NCBI GenBank assembly: GCA_958439775.1
Contig: CAUBWQ010000081.1
Span: 1-5,609, forward strand
Direction of reading: 5' to 3'
From: an uncultured Collinsella sp.
Lineage (GTDB): Bacteria > Actinomycetota > Coriobacteriia > Coriobacteriales > Coriobacteriaceae
Length of the DNA stretch: 5,609 nucleotides
The notes beneath the pieces were generated by a model. It saw nothing but the letters and a program-made list of their open reading frames with translations. It had not been told where the DNA came from and ran no database searches. The position numbers and the translations under genes were made by a program. Positions 1 through 5,609 of the stretch are shown in pieces (position 1 is the stretch's first letter; each line of letters starts with the position of its first letter).

Positions 1-523
1 GCTGCGGGAGATAGAAAACGGAGACACATATGTAGAGGGCACTCCAAGACACTTGGGCAATGAAAGACCCGAGTACAATTGCTATTCCCGTAGCGATTGA
101 TTGCGCGGCGAGCAGCCGAGCGTTGATGGTGAGGAAGCGCTCTCCTTGACCGGCATTTCGAACAATTTCATATAAAAGTGCTTGTTCGGATCCCGATTGA
201 AGGGAGTAGGCGAGCGCCTCAACAAGGGAAAGCACGACAAGAAAGGGACCTGAGAGCAGCAACATGCCGGCCGCATGGAAGAAAAGCAGCAGCACGCCCA
301 CTTGAATCGAAAACTTCTTTCCAAAGAAATCGCCTATCAGCCCTGTTGGCAGCTCGAGGACGACCGTTGCAATGTTAAACAGGGCTTGATAAAGCGCGAT
401 TTCCGTGACAGACATTCCTTTCTCCGCAAGGAAAAGTAGAAACACTCCCCGATTTAAAACAAATCCCGTGAGAACGAAAAAGGCGGAATAGATGTGCAGC
501 TGCGCAGTGGCATTCTTATTCAT
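1..523 (-). CDS. MFS transporter, N-terminal part (3' end beyond left edge)
   Basis: The minus strand is open from an ATG at 523 to the window edge, giving 174 codons of a membrane protein. It reads as a major facilitator superfamily transporter, an inner-membrane carrier usually driven by proton exchange. Approximate membrane segments lie at residues 8-33, 43-63, 72-92, 93-118 and 134-156, with a sixth starting near 159. Between segments 2 and 3 is the MFS motif A loop (GLIGDFFGKKF, residues 61-71, with G61, D65, G68, K69 and K70). Segment 4 ends in SGSEQALLYE (110-119), similar to the SGxxEALLYD pattern common in Gram-positive MFS drug or sugar exporters. The start is fixed by an in-frame TGA five codons upstream and a GGAAG ribosome binding site. 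By my count the GC content is about 50%, well below addA. The substrate cannot be told from this half; a drug or metabolite efflux pump is only a guess. Confidence 0.88.
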   Translation of the reverse strand, partial: MNKNATAQLHIYSAFFVLTGFVLNRGVFLLFLAEKGMSVTEIALYQALFNIATVVLELPTGLIGDFFGKKFSIQVGVLLLFFHAAGMLLLSGPFLVVLSLVEALAYSLQSGSEQALLYEIVRNAGQGERFLTINARLLAAQSIATGIAIVLGSFIAQVSWSALYICVSVFYLPQ

Positions 524-529
524 TTGGCA

Positions 530-534
530 CTTCC
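530..534 (-). promoter_or_regulatory. Ribosome binding site of the MFS gene
   Basis: GGAAG is read on the minus strand, with six bases (TGCCAA) between it and the ATG at 523. It is a moderate Shine-Dalgarno at good spacing, and with the in-frame TGA just upstream it decides the start codon. Confidence 0.6.
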
Positions 535-542
535 ATCAACTA

Positions 543-551
543 ATTATGTCA
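543..551 (-). promoter_or_regulatory. Possible extended -10 promoter of the MFS gene
   Basis: On the minus strand TGACATAAT matches the extended -10 pattern TGnTATAAT with one mismatch. It sits 19 bases before the start codon, so the leader would be very short. No convincing -35 hexamer stands at 16-18 bases, which is acceptable for an extended -10 promoter. The rest of the 103-bp gap (524-626) holds only a weak small dyad, CACAG-CAA-CTGTG on the minus strand (586-598), with no T-tract. I therefore see no clear terminator for the DUF3284 gene, and read-through into the transporter gene is possible. Confidence 0.35.
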
Positions 552-626
552 GGCCACTCGCTACTGACTCGAAGCCTGAAGTGTTCACAGTTGCTGTGGC
601 GAGCGGTAAAGCTCTTGAACAGTGTA

Positions 627-1136
627 TCAATGGAATACATCCGAAGCGTTTTCGGCAGCATCATCGGCGAAGGCGGGATTAGCCTTTACACGGCGCTCAC
701 CCTCGATGTATTTGACGATTTGATCAATCGTCTGGTTGGCGTGGCTCTTGAGCTTGCGCTCATAGAAGAAGAGGCCGAGCTTGCCGCGCGTGCCAGACGT
801 GTTGCCACCCACACCCTGAAAATCCTCGGTATAGGTGAGCTCGCAGGCACCATCGCCAGCAGGTACAGCCTCATAGCGCATGGTATTGATGCCCGCCGCA
901 TACTGAAAACGGACCTCATAGAGGCACGGGTAGTCAAAGTGCTTGATCTTAACCTTGATCGCCGTGCCCTTGGCCTTGCCTTTTGCGGACTGGGCGCGTT
1001 TCTCGTACTTATAGCCATTGAGCTTGTTGCGGCTGGGACGCTTGCCCGTGGCGTTCTCGATATCCTGCATGATGGACCCCGCCAGAGCGTCAAAAAGCTC
1101 CTCCGGCGTCACCTTAAGCGTTTTGGTGAGCTGCAT
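627..1136 (-). CDS. DUF3284 domain-containing protein
   Basis: This is a complete 169-residue soluble protein with no signal peptide or membrane segment. The N-terminus MQLTKTLKVTPEELFDAL, then SIMQDIENATGKRPSRNKL and GYKYEKR (about residues 21-47), is the typical opening of the DUF3284 family. The central part is basic and strand-rich (AIKVKIKHFDYPCLYEV, about 59-75), followed by CELTYTEDF (about 98-106), also typical. A helical end (QTIDQIVKYIEG) precedes an acidic tail of about 20 residues. The family has no established function; its members are small proteins of Gram-positive bacteria, and I recall them near sugar-uptake genes, which is not seen here. The start at 1136 has an AAGGAG five bases upstream. 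The gene follows addA in the same direction but is separated by 136 bp and a large hairpin, so it is probably its own transcription unit. Family call by recognition; role unknown. Confidence 0.85.
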   Translation of the reverse strand: MQLTKTLKVTPEELFDALAGSIMQDIENATGKRPSRNKLNGYKYEKRAQSAKGKAKGTAIKVKIKHFDYPCLYEVRFQYAAGINTMRYEAVPAGDGACELTYTEDFQGVGGNTSGTRGKLGLFFYERKLKSHANQTIDQIVKYIEGERRVKANPAFADDAAENASDVFH

Positions 1137-1141
1137 GATGG

Positions 1142-1147
1142 CTCCTT
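1142..1147 (-). promoter_or_regulatory. Ribosome binding site of the DUF3284 gene
   Basis: AAGGAG on the minus strand, five bases (CCATC) before the ATG at 1136. This strong match and good spacing support that start codon. Confidence 0.75.
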
Positions 1148-1169
1148 ATTCGTTTGAACCGTTCGAGCC

Positions 1170-1175
1170 ATTGTA
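1170..1175 (-). promoter_or_regulatory. Possible -10 box upstream of the DUF3284 gene
   Basis: TACAAT on the minus strand differs from TATAAT at one position and lies 33 bases before the start codon. No good -35 hexamer is visible at 16-19 bases upstream, where the sequence is G-rich spacer and then the end of the palindrome. Just downstream is a small imperfect dyad, TCGAAC-G-GTTCAA (1154-1166), which could be an operator but is short enough to be chance. Weak evidence only. Confidence 0.25.
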
Positions 1176-1197
1176 CCGCCCCAGGCTCTCCCATGCG

Positions 1198-1260
1198 TTG
1201 CGGTGAAATACGGACTGTTTGGCGGCTTTTTTGGCCAAAACAGTCCGTATTCCACCGCAA
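1198..1260 (-). repeat. Long near-perfect inverted repeat (hairpin) 3' of addA
   Basis: The arms 1198-1223 and 1234-1260 are inverted copies around a 10-base loop (1224-1233). Pairing from the outside is eight base pairs, one imperfect position (1206 with 1252), fourteen base pairs with core AATACGGACTGTTT, one bulged base, and three more base pairs. On minus-strand RNA the imperfect position is a G-U wobble; on plus-strand RNA it is an A-C mismatch, so the fold is better in the transcript leaving addA. It begins 12 bases after the addA stop codon. There is no T-tract after the stem, so it is not a classic intrinsic terminator. It could slow or end addA transcription, protect its 3' end, or be a copy of a dispersed palindromic repeat. 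The inverted repeat itself is certain; its role is inference. Confidence 0.85.
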
Positions 1261-1272
1261 GTTATCTGAGGA

Positions 1273-4200
1273 CTAGAAGTTGTAGGTGACTACTTGGGGC
1301 TCGGCGGGATTGACGAAGAGAGTCGGATCGGCCTGCTCCACGCGGACGAACTTGACGGTCACAGCCTCAAAGCCCGCCTTGCTCAGAACATCAGCGTAGA
1401 CGCGCGCCTGCAGGGCGTGCTTCTCCTGCAGCTGGTCCGGCGTCTCGTCCGGCGTGCCGCCCGTCTTATAGTCGATGACCAGCGCGCGTGACGAATCCGC
1501 CGGGTTCGTCGCCAGTGCATCGATGGCGCCTTCGGCATATGCGCCGTAGCGAGCGATGTCCTCGTCCTCGCAGCCCAGCGAAAAGAACGGCACCTCGGCG
1601 CGAACGCACGGCCACGCGAGCAGGTCGGCACGAACCGACGACTTGAGCCAGCGCTCCAGAGCGACATCGAAGCGCTCGCGCTGTTCTGGCGTCAGGTGCC
1701 ACAGGCGAGCCAGGGCGTCGGCACGCTCAGCGGGCAGCGCATCGGCACCCATCTCGATGAGCCACTGGCAGGCGGCGTGGAAGGCCGAGCCCAGCGCCAT
1801 GGGATTGCCGGCGGGCTCGACAGCAGCCACGTCTGCATCCGTCATCTCCGAGCCATCCGACTCTGCATCATCGCCGGACTCGTCCATGGGCACACGCGCC
1901 TCGGCGGCACGGTCTTCTGTCTCGGCATGGAGCGCCGCAGCGATTGACGAGTAGCTATACGAGTCACGCACCGGAAACGGACAGATGCCCATGCGCACGC
2001 CCACCGCCTGGGGATACACGAGCTCAAACGCATCGGGCTCGGGGTCGGCAGGACCGGGGACGATTGTACTGGCCGAATCGTCGGCAGCATCTGTATCGGC
2101 ATCGCCACGAACAAGCCTGCCCTCGGCATCCAGCGAAGCGTTGGCCTCAAACGCCTGCTCGCCAAAGGTAAAGCCCGCGAGCGAAATAAGCTCGTAGTCG
2201 CCCGGCTGGGAGTTGTCGAACACCAGGCGGTCGGCATCGAGCTGCGGCATGTCCAGAGCGTCGGTCGGCAAAATACGGCGGAGCACGTCGTAGGTCAGAT
2301 CGGTCTCGACGTCGAAGGTCGGCGCCGTCACCTTGCCACGGCTCACGCCAGCATCCATCGCCAAGATCACCAGCTCGCGCGCACGCGTCATGGCAACGTA
2401 GAGCAAGCGGGCCCGCTCCTCGAGCGAAAGCCGCAGGTCGTCGTTGCGCAGGCGAGCAAATGCCTCGGCGGGAGAACCCGTCGCGCAGACGTCCTCCATG
2501 AGCTCCGGCGGCAGCCACAGCGACGTGCCCTTGCCCTTAAACGCATGCTCAAACTGCTTTTTAACGTCGTCGCCCTTCACAAAGGTTCCGTCGGCGAGCT
2601 TAACGCCGTCGAAGCGTGCCGGCAGTGCCACGACCTGCGCTCCGCCCTCGACGCGACCCATCTGTGCCGCACCCGAGGACTTACGCACACCAAAGCACTC
2701 CGCGACCGCCACGACCGGATATTCCAGGCCCTTGGAGGCGTGCACCGTCATGATGCGCACCGCGCCGTCACCCTCCTCGTTGAGGGCACCCGGGGCTTCC
2801 TTGCCCGCCAGGAAGCGGTCGAAGGCCAGCGCGATGGAACGCGGCGAGTTGCCGAACTCGGCCTCCGCCTCGGCCACGGCGTCGAGCGCCTTGAGCACGT
2901 TGGCGGCAATGGCCTTGCCCTCGGGACCACGCTGCGCCAGACGCACGAACCAGCCGGAGGCGTTGACCACGTCGCGCGCGATCGCCGCGAACGAATCGCG
3001 GCCCACGCGACGAAGCGCATAGCGCAGCACCTCGCGGGCGCGCGTCACGAGCGGCAAGTCTTGCAGGCCCGGCACATCGGAATCGCTCATGATGCCCGCA
3101 TCGATGTTGCGACGCGAGGTCTCCCCCGTCTCGCTATCGCGCTTGGTCGCCAGCGCCAGGAACTCCTGGGCGCCGAGTGCAAACATCGGCGAGGCCAGCA
3201 GCGGCATAAGGCCCTGCGCCGTATCGGCCGGATTGGCGAGCGCACAAACCAGGGCACGCACCGTCTGCACCTCGGCGGCTTGGGAAAAGACCGAGCCGCC
3301 CGCGATGACGCAGTCGAGCCCCTGGTCGCGGAAGGCCTGGGCATAGACGTCTGCGTTGGTCATGCGGCCCAGCAGCAGCACCATGCCGCCCTGGGGCTGG
3401 CCGGCATCGGCAAGCGAGCGGAACCGCTCGGCGATCGCACGGGCCTTTGCCTGTGTGCGTTCCTGCGTACTGCCGCCGGCAACAAAGAGGGCCTGGCGAC
3501 GCGAGGCGTCTGCCACCAGCGTGTCCTTGCGGCCGTCGCTCGCCTCAAGGTCCAAAAAGCCCTGCATCAGGCCGCCGTCATCGCCGTCGAAGACGCGTGC
3601 CACATAACGCAGCACCTCGTCGTGGCTGCGGAAGTTGCGCACGAGCTTGACGAGTTCGCCAGCAGGGGCGTCAGTCATGGCAGTCGCCTCGGGCGCGGCA
3701 GACGAGCCCACCTTGCGCTCCTGGCGACGGAACACCTCGACCTCGGCGCCGCGGAAGCGATAGATCGACTGCTGCGCATCGCCCACGGTACAAAGCGCAC
3801 GCTCCCCCGCACCCGTCAGGTAACGGATCAGATCGACCTGCATCTGGTCGGTATCCTGGAACTCGTCGATCATGACCATCTTAAAGCGGCCCTCGTATGC
3901 CGCTCGGATGGCCGGGTAATCGCGCAGGGCCTCGTAGGCCATGCGCAGCAGGTCGTTATTATCGAGGGCGGACTGGGCAGCCTTCAGCGCGCGATACTCG
4001 GCCTCCACGGAACGGGCCAGGCCCACCAGCGCATCGAGCGCCGGGCCACCGCAGGCAAGCACGATATTGATAAATGCATCGGCGGCCTCCGCCTTGAGCA
4101 GCTCAACCTGCTCCTTGGGGAACGCCTTGCTCGCACGCGGCATGGTGCACGACATCATGAGTCGCGCCGCATCGGCCATGGTCTTGCCGCTCGCCTCAAA

Positions 4201-4905
4201 CGCGTCGATGGCATCGAGCGCCGTCTGCGCCTTCTCGGTCGCCGCCTTGCTTGCACCCAACGCCGCGCGATAGGCGTCGGCAAGAGCCGAGGTATCGGCC
4301 TGGCCGCGCGCCACGCGCACGTCGTCCATACCGCCCGGCAACTGGCTCGACAGCTCCAGCAGGTCGCGCACCAGACCCCTGATGGTCGTACCGGCGCCAA
4401 AGGAACCGCCCTCGCCCGCCATGGGATACCAGGCGTAGAGGGCCTTGAGCGATGCCGCGAGCTCGGGGGCGGCATCGGGTGCCGTCGCGCGACCCAGCAC
4501 ATGCTCAACAGCCTGATCCATAAGCTCGTCGGTATCGGTGAGCACCGTGAACTCGGGGTCGATGCCCAACTCCAGCGAGTGCGCGCGCAGGATACGCGAG
4601 CACATGCCGTGAATGGTCGAGATCCACGCATCGTCGACGGTCAGGGCCTCCTCGCCCATGCCCTCGTCGATAAGCGCACGGCGCACGCGGTCGCGAATCT
4701 CGGCCGCGGCGTCCTTGGTAAAGGTGATGGCGAGCACCTGGTCCAGATGCTCCACGAACGGACCGCATTCGGGGGAGCGCGCGTAGACGATGCGGCGCGT
4801 GAGGGTAAAGGTCTTGCCCGAGCCGGCGCCCGCCGAGACAAACAGCGGACGGTCGAGCGTCTTGACGATCTGCAGCTGTTGCGGCATCAAGGTCGAAAGA
4901 TCCAT
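1273..4905 (-). CDS. addA: ATP-dependent helicase/nuclease subunit AddA (UvrD-like helicase with RecB-type nuclease domain)
   Basis: This 1210-residue protein, of usual AddA length, is the motor of AddAB, which unwinds and trims double-strand breaks to load RecA. Helicase motifs appear in order: Q-motif region PQQLQIV (8-14), Walker A AGAGSGKT (25-32, K31), Ia ITFTKDAAAEIR (60-71), STIHG (96-100), Walker B IDEFQDTD (346-353, D347 and E348), III VGDAQQSIYRFRG (374-386), IV LVRNFRS (421-427), V IMTVHASKGLE (718-728) and VI LLYVAMTRARE (834-844). The C-terminal nuclease is intact: H1043, D1129, D1145 and K1147 of IDYKTGG, and Q1166/Y1170. Between helicase and nuclease lie two acidic low-complexity stretches (about 933-960 and 1006-1034). 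The start is fixed by TAG-ACC-ATG, the addB stop being in frame just upstream, and by a Shine-Dalgarno inside addB. RexA is the name for this subunit in streptococci. The assignment to this family is firm. Confidence 0.97.
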   Translation of the reverse strand: MDLSTLMPQQLQIVKTLDRPLFVSAGAGSGKTFTLTRRIVYARSPECGPFVEHLDQVLAITFTKDAAAEIRDRVRRALIDEGMGEEALTVDDAWISTIHGMCSRILRAHSLELGIDPEFTVLTDTDELMDQAVEHVLGRATAPDAAPELAASLKALYAWYPMAGEGGSFGAGTTIRGLVRDLLELSSQLPGGMDDVRVARGQADTSALADAYRAALGASKAATEKAQTALDAIDAFEASGKTMADAARLMMSCTMPRASKAFPKEQVELLKAEAADAFINIVLACGGPALDALVGLARSVEAEYRALKAAQSALDNNDLLRMAYEALRDYPAIRAAYEGRFKMVMIDEFQDTDQMQVDLIRYLTGAGERALCTVGDAQQSIYRFRGAEVEVFRRQERKVGSSAAPEATAMTDAPAGELVKLVRNFRSHDEVLRYVARVFDGDDGGLMQGFLDLEASDGRKDTLVADASRRQALFVAGGSTQERTQAKARAIAERFRSLADAGQPQGGMVLLLGRMTNADVYAQAFRDQGLDCVIAGGSVFSQAAEVQTVRALVCALANPADTAQGLMPLLASPMFALGAQEFLALATKRDSETGETSRRNIDAGIMSDSDVPGLQDLPLVTRAREVLRYALRRVGRDSFAAIARDVVNASGWFVRLAQRGPEGKAIAANVLKALDAVAEAEAEFGNSPRSIALAFDRFLAGKEAPGALNEEGDGAVRIMTVHASKGLEYPVVAVAECFGVRKSSGAAQMGRVEGGAQVVALPARFDGVKLADGTFVKGDDVKKQFEHAFKGKGTSLWLPPELMEDVCATGSPAEAFARLRNDDLRLSLEERARLLYVAMTRARELVILAMDAGVSRGKVTAPTFDVETDLTYDVLRRILPTDALDMPQLDADRLVFDNSQPGDYELISLAGFTFGEQAFEANASLDAEGRLVRGDADTDAADDSASTIVPGPADPEPDAFELVYPQAVGVRMGICPFPVRDSYSYSSIAAALHAETEDRAAEARVPMDESGDDAESDGSEMTDADVAAVEPAGNPMALGSAFHAACQWLIEMGADALPAERADALARLWHLTPEQRERFDVALERWLKSSVRADLLAWPCVRAEVPFFSLGCEDEDIARYGAYAEGAIDALATNPADSSRALVIDYKTGGTPDETPDQLQEKHALQARVYADVLSKAGFEAVTVKFVRVEQADPTLFVNPAEPQVVTYNF

Positions 4906-4908
4906 GGT

Positions 4909-5609
4909 CTACACGTCCCTCCTTACAAACGTACCTTCGTGGTTATACGAGCAGCGCGCATGCGCGGCCTGAGCCGACGCCGGGTCGACGGCGGCAACGT
5001 TGCCTGCCTCGAGCTCGCGCAGGCGCTCGGCGATGCCGGCCTCCACGCGATCGAGCAGAGCGTCGAAGTCCATGCTGCCACCCTCGCCGGGGAAGCCTTT
5101 CTTAAGGCCCGGGATGCGACCGTCGCCGCGCTCTTCCTCGAGCAGCTCGGCGCTCGCGGCACCGCGCAACGCCGGTTTGCCGCCCTTGGTCGAAAAGTAG
5201 AGCGCCGCGCGGGTGTCCAAATCCAGCGCCCGGCGCATGGCCCGTGCATAGATAAGCGTCTGGGTATGGGGCGGTAGCCACCGCGGGTCGTCGATGGGCG
5301 CCGTGCCCGATTCCTCGTCGCGCACCGTGGGGTCGGCGAGCTTAAACTCCTCAACGCCCGTGCGATGCTTGTAGTCGATCACCACGGCACGATTCTCGGC
5401 GTCCACGTCCACGCGGTCGATGCGCCCGCCAAGCGGCCAACCGGCATACTCGACCTTGAGCTCGTTGAAGGCGAACTCCAGGTAACGCGGGGCAAAGGGG
5501 GCAAGCGCCTCGGACTCGTAGGCAAGCACGCCCTCCAGCTGCGGCAGAATCTCGGCCACCTGGCGCTCCTCCACCGCAGAGAGCGGCACCAGCGGGCCCT
5601 CCGTGCCTC
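4909..5609 (-). CDS. addB: AddB-like helicase-nuclease subunit, C-terminal part (5' end beyond right edge)
   Basis: The minus-strand frame is open from the right edge to a TAG at 4909, about 232 residues. The GTG at 5589 is merely an internal valine. The stretch is a PD-(D/E)XK RecB-type nuclease domain: GRIDRVDV (aspartate at 5416-5418), VVIDYKHR (aspartate at 5374-5376, lysine at 5368-5370) and QTLIY (glutamine at 5260-5262, tyrosine at 5248-5250), the QxxxY motif. The catalytic core is thus intact, and the enzyme should cut the strand opposite to that cut by AddA. Classical AddB ends with a CxxC-x5-C cluster that helps bind a 4Fe-4S centre. Here only one cysteine is present (4951-4953, in ARCSYNHEG). 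This suggests a RexB-like or cluster-free form. The next gene is addA, in the same frame after one intervening codon. The call rests on the nuclease motifs and on the addA neighbour, because the N-terminal helicase-like domains are not visible. Confidence 0.85.
   Translation of the reverse strand, partial: GTEGPLVPLSAVEERQVAEILPQLEGVLAYESEALAPFAPRYLEFAFNELKVEYAGWPLGGRIDRVDVDAENRAVVIDYKHRTGVEEFKLADPTVRDEESGTAPIDDPRWLPPHTQTLIYARAMRRALDLDTRAALYFSTKGGKPALRGAASAELLEEERGDGRIPGLKKGFPGEGGSMDFDALLDRVEAGIAERLRELEAGNVAAVDPASAQAAHARCSYNHEGTFVRRDV
4918..4924 (-). promoter_or_regulatory. addA ribosome binding site embedded in the end of addB
   Basis: AAGGAGG on the minus strand, 12 bases before the addA ATG, lies inside the last codons of addB; its AGG AGG are the two arginine codons of the terminal VRRDV. 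The spacing is longer than the ideal of 5-9 bases. A ribosome ending addB at the TAG would cover this site, so translational coupling is likely. No other start for addA is possible upstream because the TAG is in frame. Confidence 0.7.

Noticed and set aside
82..324. An 80-codon minus-strand frame in the left part
   Set aside because: It overlaps the MFS transporter gene in another frame. The transporter frame has membrane segments and motif A, while this one is a Cys/Pro/Ser-rich shadow.
582..621. Inverted TGTTCA...TGAACA with an inner CACAG/CTGTG hairpin as a terminator of the DUF3284 gene
   Set aside because: The stems are only five or six base pairs, they overlap each other, and no T-tract follows on either strand.
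492..1157. A 221-codon plus-strand frame opposite the DUF3284 gene
   Set aside because: It lies in the same codon register as the convincing minus-strand gene and runs across the intergenic gap. It has no family resemblance and no ribosome binding site that I can see.
1198..1260. The palindrome as a classic Rho-independent terminator
   Set aside because: On the minus strand the stem is followed by CGCATGGGAG and on the plus strand by GTTATCTGAG, neither a T-tract. The run of T/A is in the loop instead.
2545..5277. A 910-codon open frame on the plus strand, opposite addA and addB
   Set aside because: Its codons are in exact register with the addA and addB codons, so a stop could arise only where those genes use TTA, CTA or TCA, which are rare in a high-GC genome. 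addB and addA share a frame, which explains why it crosses the junction. The product is a His/Arg/Gly/Ala-rich sequence with no recognisable domain.
1..5609. A novel defence or multi-gene system involving addAB, DUF3284 and the transporter
   Set aside because: addAB is an ordinary repair operon, the other two genes are separated by intergenic gaps and likely promoters, and no toxin, methylase, reverse transcriptase, array or mobile-element hallmark is present.

Overview
All four protein-coding genes in this window lie on the minus strand. Read in the direction of transcription, from right to left, they are: the 3' end of addB (running off the right edge), a complete addA, a palindromic hairpin, a small DUF3284-like gene, and the 5' part of an MFS transporter gene (running off the left edge). 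The organism looks like a high-GC Gram-positive gut bacterium, most likely of the Coriobacteriia (Collinsella-like). The reasons are an AddAB repair enzyme instead of RecBCD, GC of roughly 65-70% in the sampled addA blocks, strong AAGGAG(G) ribosome binding sites, and a DUF3284 protein, a family I associate with Firmicutes and Collinsella. This placement is an inference from style and not a database match.

Right part (1273-5609): addB and addA form a tightly coupled operon encoding the two subunits of the ATP-dependent helicase-nuclease that processes double-strand breaks for RecA-dependent recombination. AddA carries all the superfamily 1 helicase motifs plus an intact C-terminal RecB-type nuclease. 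The visible part of AddB carries a second, intact nuclease core but lacks most of the cysteines that bind an iron-sulfur cluster in classical AddB. The addB stop and the addA start are separated by one codon in the same frame, and the addA Shine-Dalgarno lies inside the last codons of addB.

Middle (1137-1272): a 136-bp intergenic stretch holds a long, nearly perfect inverted repeat just after the addA stop, then a possible promoter and a good ribosome binding site for the next gene.

Left part (1-1136): a 169-residue DUF3284-like protein of unknown function, then a 103-bp gap with a plausible extended -10 promoter, then the first 174 residues of a major facilitator superfamily transporter. 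GC falls to about 50% in the transporter gene, so it may have a different history from addAB. Nothing links these two genes functionally to addAB beyond shared orientation.

I see no CRISPR array, RNA gene, insertion sequence or clearly novel multi-gene system. The points most worth checking are the degenerate AddB cysteine motif, the intergenic palindrome, and the in-frame addB/addA junction.
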